Origin: Chrysopilus asiliformis
Lineage: Eukaryota; Arthropoda; Insecta; Diptera; Rhagionidae
Reading direction: 5' to 3'
Length of the DNA: 64,000 nt
Assembly (NCBI GenBank): GCA_964034945.1
Contig: OZ035960.1
Location: 26,213,487-26,277,486, forward strand
The notes beneath the pieces were generated by a model. That model saw only the letters and a program-made list of their open reading frames with translations. It did no database searches and was not told the DNA's origin. Every line of letters starts with the position of its first letter. The stretch's first letter is position 1. Positions 14,401 through 24,772 of this stretch are shown here, piece by piece. A program made the translations under genes and the position numbers.

Positions 14401-16813
14401 TCTCGAGATTCGGACAGTTTTATGACATCTAGGTGTGCTACACAGGTGCAGATAATATGTTGATTTGATAATTATTGTGCTGGCAATTTGATCTTTAATT
14501 ACCCGTAACAAGGATAACTTATGTACTATAAAGTCCACATATCTCTGCAAATAAATCGAGGGTTTTCCCCAAACATATATATATATATATATATAAGAAG
14601 AATTATCCATGGAGAAATATGCCACAAACAGGCCACCAAATATTATATCATGGCGAAGACATCATCAGAAATACTCTACTACCACTTGGAGATCTATCAG
14701 AAGAAGCTCAAGAAAAAAGGAATAAAGACTACAGGTATTTCAGAGAACATAACACCGGGAAAATGTCAAGGAATAGCGGAAATGAAGACTTATTTAACAT
14801 ATTGCTCGTAACATCAGTCCCATTCGTTTCGAGCATTAGACACCAATGGAAATCGCCACATTTGGAATTAGATGAAGAAGCTAAAAAGTTATTACATGAT
14901 ACAAACCCCTCTCAAATTATAGATGAAATACAAGAATTACCCCTAGACAAAATTTAATTAATGATCGATGTTAATAAAATTTGTATGATAAACCAATTTT
15001 AGTTAAATTGTTATTTAATTTGGTGTTACTAATAAAATCTACTTTCACAATAAATTTACTATGTTTAACTACTTATAGAATTTCACAAAAATTTAATAAT
15101 AGTAACAAAAAGTCATATTTTATGATATTTCAAAATTATTCAAATCAAAACAACTACTTTCCTACTAAAGAATGAACAGAACATAAAAAGTTGAGCTTTA
15201 TTTGACAATATCGCAGAAACTAGTTATCCGATTTTGATGAAACTTTATGATAAATAAAGCTTGAAAACTCTTCTATTTAATAAAAAAAACCGCATTTCAA
15301 AACTTTCAATGGATCAAAAGATATTGAATTTTGACCAATAGAAAACGATCTCGAACCACTGTGCGACGTTAGTGCCACTCAACTGTTTCTCACCGCTTGC
15401 TTGTTCGCGAAATGAAGTTTTGTTCATAAACCGAAATGTTATTCATTAATGGAAGCATTTTTTGAACCAAACGAGTTAAGAAACATAGCGTTAATAAACC
15501 AAAATACAACTAAAAAACTTTTTTCAAACTCCTTTTTCAAAAGATTTCTCAACAAATGATGGGACCAACACTTCGGGCCGAAATTTGATTTACGCTTCCT
15601 TTATAATTTTCCTTCCTTTGTTTCAATTGATTTAAATTTAAAATTTCCAAATATTTGATCGCTCGCCAGGAGAAATCCGGTACAAATGAATAGAAAAATC
15701 GTTTCGAGAGAAGCAAATATTATTTTAAAAAAATATTGACCAATAAACCTTAAGTATCAAAAGTTCCCAAAATGTTTGAAAAAAATTAAGTTTTTTGAAG
15801 ATTTCTTGGAAACTATGCTCTTTTGAGAAAAAATTCGTATAACCAAATTTAAAAGAAATAAATTTTCCTGGATTTTTTCCAGTTTTTACGTATTCTTAAC
15901 AGTTCTCGAAATATTTAAAAAAATATTATTTTTTACATATTTTTCCGAAACTAAATATTGCAGAAGAAAGTTTTGTGTTGATCCGGACTGATTATACCCG
16001 TATGGTGAAACCAAAGGGTATATTAACTTTGCCTTACCGTTTGTAACGCCAAGATCTCGTCATCGCACACAAAAATGAATTACACCAGTGTGTTTAGAAT
16101 GATGAAAAAAGTTGAATTTAGCATGTCCGTCCGTCTGTCCGTCCGTCCGTCCGTCTGTCTGTCCGTCTGTCTGTCTGTGGCGCGGATTGCGGGCGCACGG
16201 ATTGAGCTAGAGACTTGAAATTTTGCGCAAATTCGTTTTTCGTAAAATGTGAGGCTAAGTTCGTTAATGGGCAAAAATGGACCATTAGGGGGGGTACCCC
16301 CCATACGAACGAAAAGGTTTTATGCAAATATCTCAAAAACGGTGCACCTTATCAAAAAAGTGCCAGAACAAAAGTTATTTAGGATATGATTCTACATAAA
16401 ACTCCCATACATCAAAATCTGATTGGAATAAATTTTAAAAAATCTTATTGGAAAGTTTGACTTCAAAGTGGAATTTTGGTACAACTGTTCGAATTTTGAT
16501 ACGAATATCACCATACGGGTCTCCAATGATTGCCAGATTGGCAATTATAGCTTTTGTTATGTTATTTTACTAAGAACTGCCAAAAATAAATCTTTTTCTT
16601 TCTCATCTCCTCCCTAACACTGCAAACTCCAAAACAAAATTGTCTTACCTTATTCGATATCCCATTTAATATTTCATTGCTATTCCCCAATACCGAAAGG
16701 AATTTCGACTTGAGAATACCCGGTGTTCGACCCATCAGGGACTTGATTTTGGAGCTTTCGCCACCGTCACGTGTAAATGGTGCTAGGTCGACCATATTCG
16801 ATTCCTTATCCAC
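2465..16813 (-). CDS. KIAA0513: KIAA0513-like protein (SBF2-type domain), complete multi-exon gene
   Basis: Seven minus-strand exons join in consistent phase: 16649-16813, 6038-6125, 5859-5972, 5087-5794, 3635-3941, 2585-2679 and 2465-2532, ending in TAA. The 1,545 nt encode about 514 codons. The 5' end is unsure: 16813 is a GTG just after a TTTAG acceptor-like site, so either an upstream non-coding or coding exon exists, or translation starts at the ATG at 16795 (NMVDLAPF), giving about 508 residues. The N-terminal third is acidic and Ser-rich (TDSDEECEDDDDEE). The conserved part has ARLEAGRLWFSRFVNTQRA, then AKNLMNMCFTFFHE, QQPIWHTLRFWNAAFFDAL and LGTFTCNMHAFGLTKEL, as I recall for vertebrate KIAA0513, a cytoplasmic protein of poorly known function related to a region of SBF/MTMR5 proteins. 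One donor (after 5859, GTTATT) is weak but gives the only in-frame join. Intron 1 is 10.5 kb and full of MITEs. Confidence 0.85.
2870..3420 (-). repeat. Dispersed repeat family A with a GACA microsatellite
   Basis: This copy contains a (GACA/GACG)n tract at 3088-3140 flanked by text shared, in the opposite orientation, with 16040-16520 and 27235-27600: the conserved CACTCTGGTGTA block on one side and GAGCTAGAGACTTGA-like text on the other. It also carries the AAGGATAACGGAAGGTCC-type segment (inverted, near 3277-3295) that recurs at 6900-6960, 9600-9660 and 13800-14070. It lies in the intron between the two 3'-proximal coding regions of the KIAA0513-like gene. Confidence 0.6.
4313..4605 (-). 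mobile_element. Helitron-like non-autonomous repeat with (GACA)n tract
   Basis: Read on the minus strand it starts ATATAAAAATTAGTTGG, has a CTGTCTGTCTGTCTG tract, then CGCAAAAACGGCTGAACCGA, and ends in a stem (CCCCGAAACGGTTCGGGG) followed by CTAGTTC. A terminal hairpin followed by CTAG and the absence of terminal inverted repeats fit Helitron or Helentron-type elements. A C15 homopolymer at about 4346-4361 lies next to the stem. A close relative in the opposite orientation is at 63437-63938. It sits in an intron of the KIAA0513-like gene. Confidence 0.55.
6840..7030 (+). repeat. Dispersed repeat family C, short copy
   Basis: It shares CATCCGATTGACTGGAAATTT, the AATATTTCCACTACTTCGT stretch and GGAAGGTCCTATAAGGATAA with 9530-9660, and in inverted form with 3250-3370. 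It probably belongs to the same superfamily of TGT/GTCTG-microsatellite repeats. Confidence 0.5.
8547..9330. mobile_element. 784-bp TIR element (MITE-like) with TA target duplication
   Basis: The ends are CACTCTAGAAAAT and its inverse ATTTTCTACAGTG, each flanked by TA (8545-8546 and 9331-9332), as in Tc1/mariner-type insertions. The interior is a patchwork of degenerate direct and inverted copies of GTGTAATTTTACGAC / GTTTAAAATTAC, so the whole unit could fold extensively. There is no credible transposase frame. A perfect 28-bp palindrome lies near the left end. Confidence 0.7.
8566..8625. repeat. Perfect 28-bp inverted repeat with 4-nt spacer
   Basis: The left arm 8566-8593 (GTAATTTTACCCCTATTATC...) is the exact reverse complement of 8598-8625, separated by CCAT. 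It would form a cruciform or very stable hairpin. It is part of the TIR element spanning 8547-9330. Confidence 0.9.
9440..9880 (+). repeat. Dispersed repeat family C, long copy
   Basis: It begins with CTGTCTGTTTGTTTGTGG, followed by CCAATTGACTTGAAATTTTG, a GAAGGTCCTGTAAGGATAAC block and a TATATAAGCGTGGCGAAACA block. Parts recur at 6840-7030, 13800-14070, 21470-21620 and 22655-22700. No TIRs were found. It resembles the non-autonomous microsatellite-led repeats common in insects. Confidence 0.5.
10108..10561. mobile_element. 454-bp TIR MITE rich in ATCGTAG motifs
   Basis: The termini AGGGCTATTCACTCTTTATC and its inverse GATCAAGAGTGAATTGCCCT form about 25-bp imperfect inverted repeats. The interior repeats AATCGTAGAATCGTA and CTACGATTTTACTATCTACG, which extends the pairing. 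The host duplication is not clear (ATA or TA). There is no coding capacity. It ends ten bases before the next MITE. Confidence 0.7.
10576..10885. mobile_element. piggyBac-like MITE, copy 1 (TTAA duplication)
   Basis: The ends are CACGTTGGCTATCAGCC and the inverse GGTAGCCAACGTG, each bordered by TTAA (10572-10575 and 10886-10889), the piggyBac target signature. It is nearly identical over most of its length to 47381-47627 but has an extra segment at the right side. There ACCGGTGACTCACAT occurs twice around TGTCCCTGTGGGTGACACGC. There is no open frame. Confidence 0.85.
11200..11299. mobile_element. 100-bp pogo/Tigger-like MITE
   Basis: CAGTAGAATCCCGATAATTCG at the left and its exact inverse ending GGGATTCTACTG at the right are flanked by TA on both sides. 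The internal CCCGATAATTCGTA/CCCGCTAATTCGTA repeats are typical of this family. The TIR resembles pogo/Tigger ends (CAGTA[GA]AA...CGATAA). A longer diverged relative is at 27658-27947. Confidence 0.8.
13665..14160 (+). repeat. Helitron-like or SINE-like repeat with three 120-bp internal units
   Basis: It begins TATATATAAAAATGGAAG, then GTTTGTTGGTTGGTTGG and ACTACTGGACCGATTTTTAC, the head common to many insect non-autonomous Helitron-like repeats. Three direct units then start near 13793, 13913 and 14033, each with GAAACGGAAGGTCCTGTAAG and, in the first two, a TCCGGTNTTAGATTTTN end. The 3' terminus was not resolved. Confidence 0.55.
14300..14416. repeat. Tandem repeat, about 50-bp unit, three copies
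   Basis: The units contain TCTCGAGATTCGGGATTTCC followed by CGAAATNATNAAA. CTCGAGATTCG occurs three times at a spacing of roughly 40-50 bases. TCTCGAGA within each unit is self-complementary. Confidence 0.75.
14574..14595. repeat. (AT)11 microsatellite
   Basis: An uninterrupted alternating AT tract of about 22 bases. Confidence 0.9.
14619..14957 (+). pseudogene. Transposon-associated protein fragment of unknown type
   Basis: A 112-codon frame ending in TAA has protein-like composition in very AT-rich DNA. It contains LSEEAQEKRNKDYRYFREHN, then KMSRNSGNEDLFNILLVTS and a hydrophilic tail (LELDEEAKKLLHD). From memory, segments with EEAQE-RNKD and a following R-x-S-x2-NEDL motif recur in uncharacterised, repeat-associated proteins of insects and cnidarians; I cannot name the superfamily. 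The frame opens without a good start context, inside the KIAA0513-like intron. It may be the C-terminal exon of a larger element-borne gene. Confidence 0.4.
15600..16000 (+). repeat. Dispersed repeat family D
   Basis: It shares CCAGGAGAAATCCGGTACAA with 30230-30270 (inverted) and the TTTTTCCGAAACTAAATATT block with 29800-29840 and 43880-43920. It ends with AGAAAGTTTTGTGTTGATCC, which also recurs at 57225-57250. Family D copies flank or contain other insertions in this window. Confidence 0.5.
16040..16520 (+). repeat. Dispersed repeat family A with a GTCC/GTCT microsatellite
   Basis: The tract at 16126-16178 (GTCCGTCCGTCTGTCC pattern) is preceded by AAAAATGAATTACACCAGTG and followed by GAGCTAGAGACTTGAAATTT, CGTTAATGGGCAAAAATGG and ATCTCAAAAACGGTGC. 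The same order is seen at 27235-27600, and in the opposite orientation at 2870-3420. Confidence 0.65.
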
Positions 16814-18799
16814 CTAAACACGTCGTGTCTTTAAAAAATTCGTCTCACAATTAATCCACAACAATTACACTTGTTCCGCTTTTCGTTTCATATAAAATGC
16901 GGACATTTGTCACATGAAAATGTACACTTTCTGAAACACTTCTATGAGTGTATTTTTCTAATTACAAAGTTTACATTCCTAATAAATCCGCTTATGATTT
17001 TTTTAAAGTTTCGCAATAGAGAGAAAATTACCCAATGGTTAATAACTTTTAACACTTATGTAAGCTTAAAAGGCACTTATAAACTTTTCATTTGCTATTT
17101 TCCATCTTCTGCTTTACCGATATTATTCTGAACGATTTTCTAAGACTTGTATAAACCCTAAAAGTGAAATGCTTCCGTATAATATCTGTATCCACTTAAT
17201 CTCACAGCACTCGAGACACTTTATAATTTTCTGTCTGATGGATTTTTCATTGATAGACCATCATGCGACACTTGCAGTCAGCATAGTTCACTTGGACCTC
17301 TAGGCCTTGAACTTTTCATTGATTTTCATGGAAAATCGTTAAGAATAAAAAAAATTTAACTCAGTTTCATATAATCAAGAGTTACTTTACTTCACTTCTT
17401 TGAAAAAGGACGGGTGAAGTTAATCAATCACAATTTTTTTTCTTTCATTTTCATTAAAAAACAATTTTCCTATTTTAGTGCTTTTAATTTAGGTTAAATT
17501 CTCACGATTATTTATCCCGATTTGATAACAACAAATGGCAATAACAACAAGAATTTCTCTAGTAATGGTAATAAAAAATAATCCAAGTGAATGCAATATG
17601 AAACCATTTCACGAATATTATTTAGAGGAAAAGCACTTTTCAGCTCGCATGCAGACACACTTCTATTTTTCTGACATTACCTATGCGGCATTGGGAAAAT
17701 TGCAGCACTCTACTACGCTGCCGCCTGTATTGGGGACGATAAATTTTCCCCAACAATACCACAATAAAATGTTTCAGTGGCGGTTAAATTTGCAGGGTAA
17801 AAATTTAAAAAAATTTTCGCTGTTTATTTTTTTTTTTTAAATCTTTTCCATAAATATTCTGAAATGATTTTTATGAAAACAACAGGAAATGCAAAAGTAT
17901 TTTGGTCACAAAGTCAAATGCGGACCACCATCAGAGCAACCACTTTCGCATGAAACGCATGATAAATTTCGGATGATGTTGGTCGTGTTTTCAGAGTAAA
18001 TTCGGAAAAACGAAAATCTAAGCCGCCATATTTGTCACTCTCGGGTAGTGTAATTTCACCAAAGTTGAAACGGTCGTGACGTTTCCAAAAATTACTTAGA
18101 AAATATCTCAAAATAACTTTAACTATACTCAGGGGGCTGTTTATAAAGAACACCCCCAATTCTCTTCCTTCGGCATGATATTTCGTGTTTTTTATGGGGT
18201 TGTAAACCGCCACCGATACACTATATCGAACCACCGAAGAAATTTGTACTAAATTTAGCCAAATCAATGATGAAATTCAACAATTTGAAAATATGGACTC
18301 AGACACCGATAGATCTTCGGAGGTACAGCACCGCCCATTTATCAAGCACGTGCTTGTTTTAATGACATTTATAAGGTGAAGATACAAAAAACTACAGAAA
18401 CAAACTTTGACATGTTTAGGAAATTTTTTGAATAATTTCCGGCTACAGGCCACATCTTTTTTTTTTGTTTCTCTCGAAACCATTTTCATTCAAGTACCTG
18501 ATGCCTAATGGTCACAATTGAATAAAATGAAATTAATTCTAATTGAAACAAGGGGGAACTGGAAAAGTTTGATAGGAAGCAACAAGTTTCAGTCCTGAGA
18601 ATTCAATGTTGGATCCTCATCAGGCTAACACATTTGAATATCTGTTAGTCATTGCGAAGGATGGGGACAGAGAGGAGAGTTCAAATTTATGTATATAAAT
18701 CAATTACGAATTAGCTCTTCTATTCGTATTAAGAAACACAAAAACTATCACCTAAATTTGCAATCGCTGAAAAACCTATTAATCTATTTTGTACTATAA

Positions 18800-19420
18800 T
18801 ATGTAACCGGCTTCGTCCGACTAAAAGTGTGAATACATCAAAATTGAGGGAAACCAAATTCAGTTGGGTATAAATCAGATAGCCATACAGGGAAAACTAA
18901 ACTTTGGATTCACTTTACTACCTCTCATACTTCTTCCGGGCTACTTTTCAATGGATTTGTGCTAGAGCTGTACTAAACAAACGAACATCTGTACCAAACA
19001 AACGAACATCTGTACCAAATTTAAGGTCGATCGTCTCGATAGTTTCCCGCGAAACAGTAACATAGGGGAAAAACATATGGCTTTGGACTCACTCTACCTC
19101 CTCTCCTTAATTCCCCCACTTTTCAGGCTACTTTTCAACAAGTACTTATTATAGCTGAACCCCCGGCGAGCATCTACATTTCGGGCCAATCGGTTCCGCG
19201 AAAGAGTGACATAGAGGAAAAAACAAGCTTCGAATTCACTTTACCCCCTCGCCTTACTCCTCCCACCCCTCGAGTTACTTTCCAATAGGCCTATGTTCGA
19301 ATTAGGCATACAGCGAACATCCATGCCAAATTTCAGATCAATCGGTGCAGCCGTTTTCACATGAAAAAGGAACAAAGAGATAGAAAGACACCACTATGAT
19401 TTAATTATTTACTTACGTAT
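18800..19420 (-). mobile_element. Degenerate Helitron-like repeat
   Basis: On the minus strand it carries the same modules as 4313-4605 and 63437-63938: a GACA-like tract, TCATGTGAAAACGGCTGCAC, GATCTGAAATTTGGCATGG, and repeated segments with CGGGGAAAC-type text plus GGTGGGAGGAGTAAGG. There are at least two internal units (18900-19075 and 19080-19260). The end near 18805 (TGTAACCGGCTTCGTCCG) could form part of a terminal stem. Confidence 0.5.
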
Positions 19421-19669
19421 AAATATATAGTTAATAATAAGCAATAAGTAATTAAAACTATTAACTTTAGTACCTTATATGCCTATTATTTATAATATTT
19501 TTTTTTATGAAATTCGATTTACGTCCATTTCGACTTACGTTCAAGGTATCAGAATGGAACCCCGTCGTAAGTCGAAAACTAACTGTACTGAAAAGTAATA
19601 TGTATTGCATATTTGAAAATATGAAAATCAAAATTCTCATAAATCCAAAAGGGAGATATTTTCCCAATA

Positions 19670-19902
19670 CACCCATACCTCGATATACGGCCGAGATTGC
19701 TTCTAAAAATTTAGGCCGTATATCGAAACACCGGAACATTCTTTTAGAAAAGTATTGCATTTATTGATCGCAGTGCAGTTCAATGTGATATTGTCCGATT
19801 TTTGACCGTTTATCGAATCAATGTGCAACGTATTTCAAAACTGAGACGCAATTCAAAAAGCGGAAGGCCGTAAAACGAGGGGCCGATATCGAGGTATGGG
19901 TG
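19670..19902. mobile_element. 233-bp MITE with 23-bp inverted ends and TA duplication
   Basis: CACCCATACCTCGATATACG at the left and its inverse CGATATCGAGGTATGGGTG at the right are bordered by TA (19668-19669 and 19903-19904). CCGTATATCGAAACACCGG near 19711-19729 is another internal inverted copy. The ACCTCGATATACGG text resembles Tigger/pogo-type ends. Confidence 0.8.
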
Positions 19903-22376
19903 TAATTTTATTATTAAAAATAATCAAAGGAACAAATCTTTCAAAAGTATATAAAATTTGTGATTCTTAGCATCCCTACAAGAAAAAATTCCATAGCTAT
20001 CTCCCCAATACTATAACAATTACCCCTCTTTTATTCAAAAATACAGTTCTTGGGGAAAATAAGTGAAAAATCAATGGGAGGGGTACAGACTTTATCTTCA
20101 CTTACCCGGCTTTTGATTTTCTTATGTACACAACATAAACACCGTCATCTGTTGTCCTCTCTCTGCTTTGGTACATTTATATCACGTTGACACAGATGTC
20201 AGTTTAGTTTCAGCGGGAAATGAGTTTTCCCAGCCGGCTTCGGAAATCCTCAAAAGAATTTCCGCACTGTCTGCTGTTGGGTTATTTTTTTTTTTGAGTA
20301 TTGAGAGCGGCTACGCCACCACTAACACCCCAAACTCTGAGCACGTGGGAGGAAAAGCTTTTACCACCCACTAACCGATTTTCACAGATTTTTTATTGTA
20401 TACATGCGAATAACATAGAAACGTGTATTCTTAATAAATATTTGACGAAGTTGACTTGCATTGAAAATCAACTACGAAAAAGTTATTTTATTATTTTTTA
20501 AATGAACAACAATCAATCGTTAGGAATTCTGTCATCAAAAAATCGCACTATTTATTATACTTTAACATTTTTACATAATTGCGTCAATTTCTCATTTCCT
20601 CTACATTATTTTTGATTCGGTTTCCACATTTTTCCAGTTCGTGGTTTTCTCTTGATAAGAAAATTACGATAAGCAAAGCACAAGCGCACAACTTTTTAGA
20701 TTTTACACGTTATTCAGTACAATTTTTACGTGTGTTTTTATTGTAATTGTTTTCAGGTCAATAAACAACTTTACGAACATGTGATTAGGTTCATTTACTT
20801 TTTTAACTTAATTTATTTAATCAGTTGTATTACGAAAATTATACAAAATGTAACACTTAACCATTAAAAAAATGAATTTACTCAGAGTTACATCAACAAA
20901 TTATTGTTTTAATTAGTAACTCTTATTCAATCGTTTTATTAATTAAATCATACCAATTTACGTTTGACTCCCTCAACTGTTTTCTGTGACTAAACATGTT
21001 TCTCCGGTCTCAGATTTTTTTTTGTAGTTCTTCTTCGAACAATCGGGCACTGTGAATGTGTTGGGGCTGAAGGATCTAGGATGAGTCATACAGAAGTTCT
21101 TAAAATATCCTATCCCGATTCGTTGTTCCTTAACAATGACATCACGGAATTTTTTTAGTCCTCTCCACCGCTAGTCCCACATAATCGATAACAGAATAAA
21201 TATAGATTTGACCGTGACTCCTGAGAGGAATATTTTAGTAGATCAGGAAAATAATGTAAGGCAAGCTTTCTACTAGAATATGATTTTGAAAATTTAACAG
21301 TTATATTTTTAAAAATCCATAAAATGTATTTTTCAAAATGGATTTGTTTCATCTAATAATTTAAAAAAATCTGCGCAAAATCAGGCATTTTACAATCGAT
21401 TAAACATATTGACTGCAGAAAATATTATCAGAATGAAGATATTTTACAATCTATCTATCTATATATGACGCTACGTCCCAAAGTCGAATTGGGACTCTTT
21501 AATTGAGCTTTCAAAACAATTTTCTTCCCTACTTTCACTAATCCGATTGACTTCAAATTTTGTACACATTCGTAACTCCGATGACAATATAATATGTCCG
21601 TATGTAATCTACCCCTTCTCTTGCATCCTGATAAGCTGGATCAATTATAGCACGGTGCCATTGTGGAAATTGGCACCCAAAGAAGTTTTCGCCCTCTACA
21701 ATTTCGCCATCTACAATTTCGCCATCTACAATTTCGCCCTCTACCTCTCCTTTTGCCTGTCAACTTCTCTCCCGTGCTTTCCTGAACCGTTAAAGCCATT
21801 TTGACGCGTCATTGGGTAAATTGTCCCCACAAGGAGAGTTTCGCCCACTAAAATCTACCAGTACCCTTGCCTATACACCTCTCTCCTGTTATATCCCGTA
21901 CCGTTAAAGCAAATTTGATGCGGTCTGCGCCATTGGGTACATTGTTCCCTAAGAAAAAAATTCGCCCATTGAAATCTACGCCTCCCCTTGCCTGTAAACC
22001 CCTCCCCAGCTATCTATCCAGGAGTTGGATTGATTTTGACGCAATTTGCGTCATTTGTAATTAACTTATATATAAATTACTTTTTTCTAAATATTAAATA
22101 ACAAATATAAAGTAAATTTAAAAAATTTAAAGAAAAATTTGAAAAAATTAAAAAGGAAAAAACAAAATGGCGAAAACGAACAAACGAAGTACCCATTATG
22201 TAGACACTTCGGAGAATTATCAGCGTGTAATGAAAACTCAAGAAAATACAAAATAACGGACGCATTACGCCATTTTGATAAAACCGTACAAATGAAGAAC
22301 GCACGCTGTGGGGTCTTAAATTAAGGGGTTTGGAAAAAGAATCAAAAAGCCGATTTTTTTTCGTAATCGTCTAGGG

Positions 22377-22634
22377 CAGGCTTGTCCAACCTGCGGTCCA
22401 CGGGCCGCATGCGGCCCAAGACATGTTTGCATGAGGCCCAACAAAAATTGATATATTTACAAACTTTATGAATTAATGAAGTTTAAATTACTTAAAATTG
22501 TTAGCTAAGTCTGTATATATTCTACGTTTTTTACTAATCAGCTATCTTTAGGGTTAGTATATTTTATTTGTGGCCCAATACAACTCGTCTTTTTCCAATG
22601 TGGCCCACGAAAGCTGAAATGTTGGACACCCCTG
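22377..22634. mobile_element. hAT MITE with exact 8-bp target duplication
   Basis: The left end CAGGCTTGTCCAACCTGCGG and the inverted right end CAGGGGTGTCCAACATTTCA form imperfect TIRs, with GGGCCGCATGCGGCCC inside. GTCTAGGG occurs directly before (22369-22376) and directly after (22635-22642) the element, the 8-bp duplication expected for hAT. There is no coding capacity at 258 bp. Confidence 0.9.
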
Positions 22635-24772
22635 GTCTAGGGCCTTCCTTAAATGAATAAGCGTGGCATGGCGAATTGCGAGATAAAAGCATAAAAAAAT
22701 AAAATAAATATTTATCTCACTTTTATTTCTAATGCAGAGCGCCCAAAAATTAATTTTTCTCCTTTTACTACTTTTTTTATATTTTTAAGAGTTCATTATT
22801 CTGAAAGCTTATCTTAAACCCCAACAAAAAAAATCGAAAAAATAGAAACTTTTAACCTAATCAAAATTTTTCCAATTGAAGTTAGATGTAAAGTGAAAAG
22901 ATCCATTTAAGAGGCGCTTTATTAGAAAAGAAAATTAACAACGTAAAACAATGTAGAAAGCTCTCACCTCACGTAAAATTATTTAAAGAAAAGCTTTTGG
23001 CACTCAAACTAATGAAGCTCGATACGCTTGCATATTTTTGGCGAAATATTCTGAAAGTGATGAAAAAGTTAATCAAAATATCTTTTCATATGCATATCAT
23101 TAATCTGATTACTGCTTTCCTCATCTGTCTTAAAAATTTCAGGTTTTCGCAGAAAATCAAAAATAAATTAACGGTGTCAAAATACCTTCGAGATTCTGTC
23201 ATCACTCCTGACAAGATATGAAATAAATTTTAAAACAACATTTTGATGAAAAAATCGATTAAATTAAAAAGTGTTTGACCTTTTTTGATGCTGGCGTACT
23301 ATATAAGATTTTAGTTAGACTTATTTATGAAACTTTGTTTTTTGGACAACACAGAAATTGTTTTCCTTTTTTTATTTTTATATTTGCGTGTAGAAAAATG
23401 TCCTAGAGAAAAAATCAACAAATAGCGAATTTGAATCTACACCATACTGTGAATCTAAACGGAAATTTTTCAACATGATTTTTTTTCTGGCGTTTACATG
23501 AAATTCTGTAAATTTCGTGAAAATGTAACATTATAAATTTTGATAAGAGGCTCCCTATAAAAAAACGTCACGCATATTTTCGGTCACTTTTTTTCTCGAT
23601 TTTTTGTATAGAGTTTAGTACCGTTAACCATCAAAATATGACGTATTTTATGGGCTGTCCAGGATCAAAATCATGTTACAAAAAAAAGTTGGGGAAAATC
23701 ATAGTCTTGGAGAACGAAAAACTTTTTTACACTCAATTCGACCAAAAAAAAAATTCTCGACATGTTTTAAATAAAAATAAACAATTATAGAATTAACAAC
23801 GCCTTCGAAAAAATAAAACGAAAGAAGACCGTGAAACAGACAAGCTTTACCAAAAAATTAATTCCTATTTTTGATAAATTACTTCCTTTAAACAAAGACA
23901 TTTTTAACTATAAAAAAATGAATCACATATAAATTTAATCACAACAAACACTTTCCAACATTAAAATTCAATACCAATAATAAAATAAGAAAAATATGTA
24001 TACAAAGCCTGAATTCTCGCTCTGAAAACTTATTAAAAGCGACAAATTAATCTATTTTGGCAGAATTTCGCATTTAAATCTCTGAAAAGTCGAACCATAT
24101 AACTTTAAAAAGTTCAAAAATACAACAAATAAACCGTTTTCTCTCCCGATCTCAGGAAAAATTCTGATCGAGGAAAATTCTGGCTGAAAATCCTCAGCTG
24201 TTCGCAATGTCTGAGTCTTTTCAGTAAGTTTCGGTCGACGATGGTGTCTTGAGCGCCCGCAACGAATTTCAGTTGACGATTTTCACTTCCTACAGGCCAA
24301 GGGTGGAAAAAAAACATTTTCTGAAGGAAATTTTTTTACAACCCGCGGATTACGGATCGAAAAAGAAATATTCGAATAAAAGACGAAAAAATCCAGTGAA
24401 CTTATAGTGTGAATTTCTGTTACCTGTCGCTATAAATGGAATACGGAAATAATCAGTGTAAAAAGTGTAGAGATTATATAAATAATGCCAATTGAAATTT
24501 TGCGAAAAATTCATTGATTAAAAGCAGTTTTTTTTGGTCACTGTGAGAAATTGTAAAAGAATAGTGATATTTATTATTTATTTTTTATTCAATTCGAATT
24601 GATTTATTTTATTGGTGTATAATTTTTTTAATATTCAAAAGTTATTACCATTAAGTGTGAGTGTAGACAGTTCAGTTTATTCATCTTAGGATAAAAATAA
24701 GTTTTCTGAATTCGCTTTCTCCCGGGACATGTTCTGTAGTATGTTGGATAGCACTCAACTAAACTAATCAAA

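Larger units (their letters stand above)
6126..16648. other. Large first intron of the KIAA0513-like gene, transposon-rich
   Basis: This 10.5 kb interval lies between exon 1 (donor AAG/GTAAG at 16649) and exon 2 (acceptor TTTAG at 6126). It contains repeat families, at least four TIR elements, a Helitron-like repeat and a transposon-derived open frame, listed separately. I found no nested host gene. Open frames of 60-85 codons here lack splice or composition support. Confidence 0.6.
16850..24400. other. Intergenic region between the divergent KIAA0513-like and LUBEL genes
   Basis: Apart from the mobile elements listed separately I see no gene here. Open frames of 100-117 codons at 17535-17840 (plus) and 17914-18267 (minus) have no recognisable motif and no splice partners. 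The promoters of both flanking genes should lie at the ends of this 7.5 kb, but I could not identify a TATA box or initiator with confidence. Confidence 0.5.

Noticed and set aside
17535..17840. 101-codon plus-strand frame
   Set aside because: It ends in a poly-Phe run from a T tract and shows no protein-like pattern.
17914..18267. 117-codon minus-strand frame upstream of the KIAA0513-like gene
   Set aside because: No motif, no supported splice sites and no neighbouring exons. The local base composition alone can explain the length.
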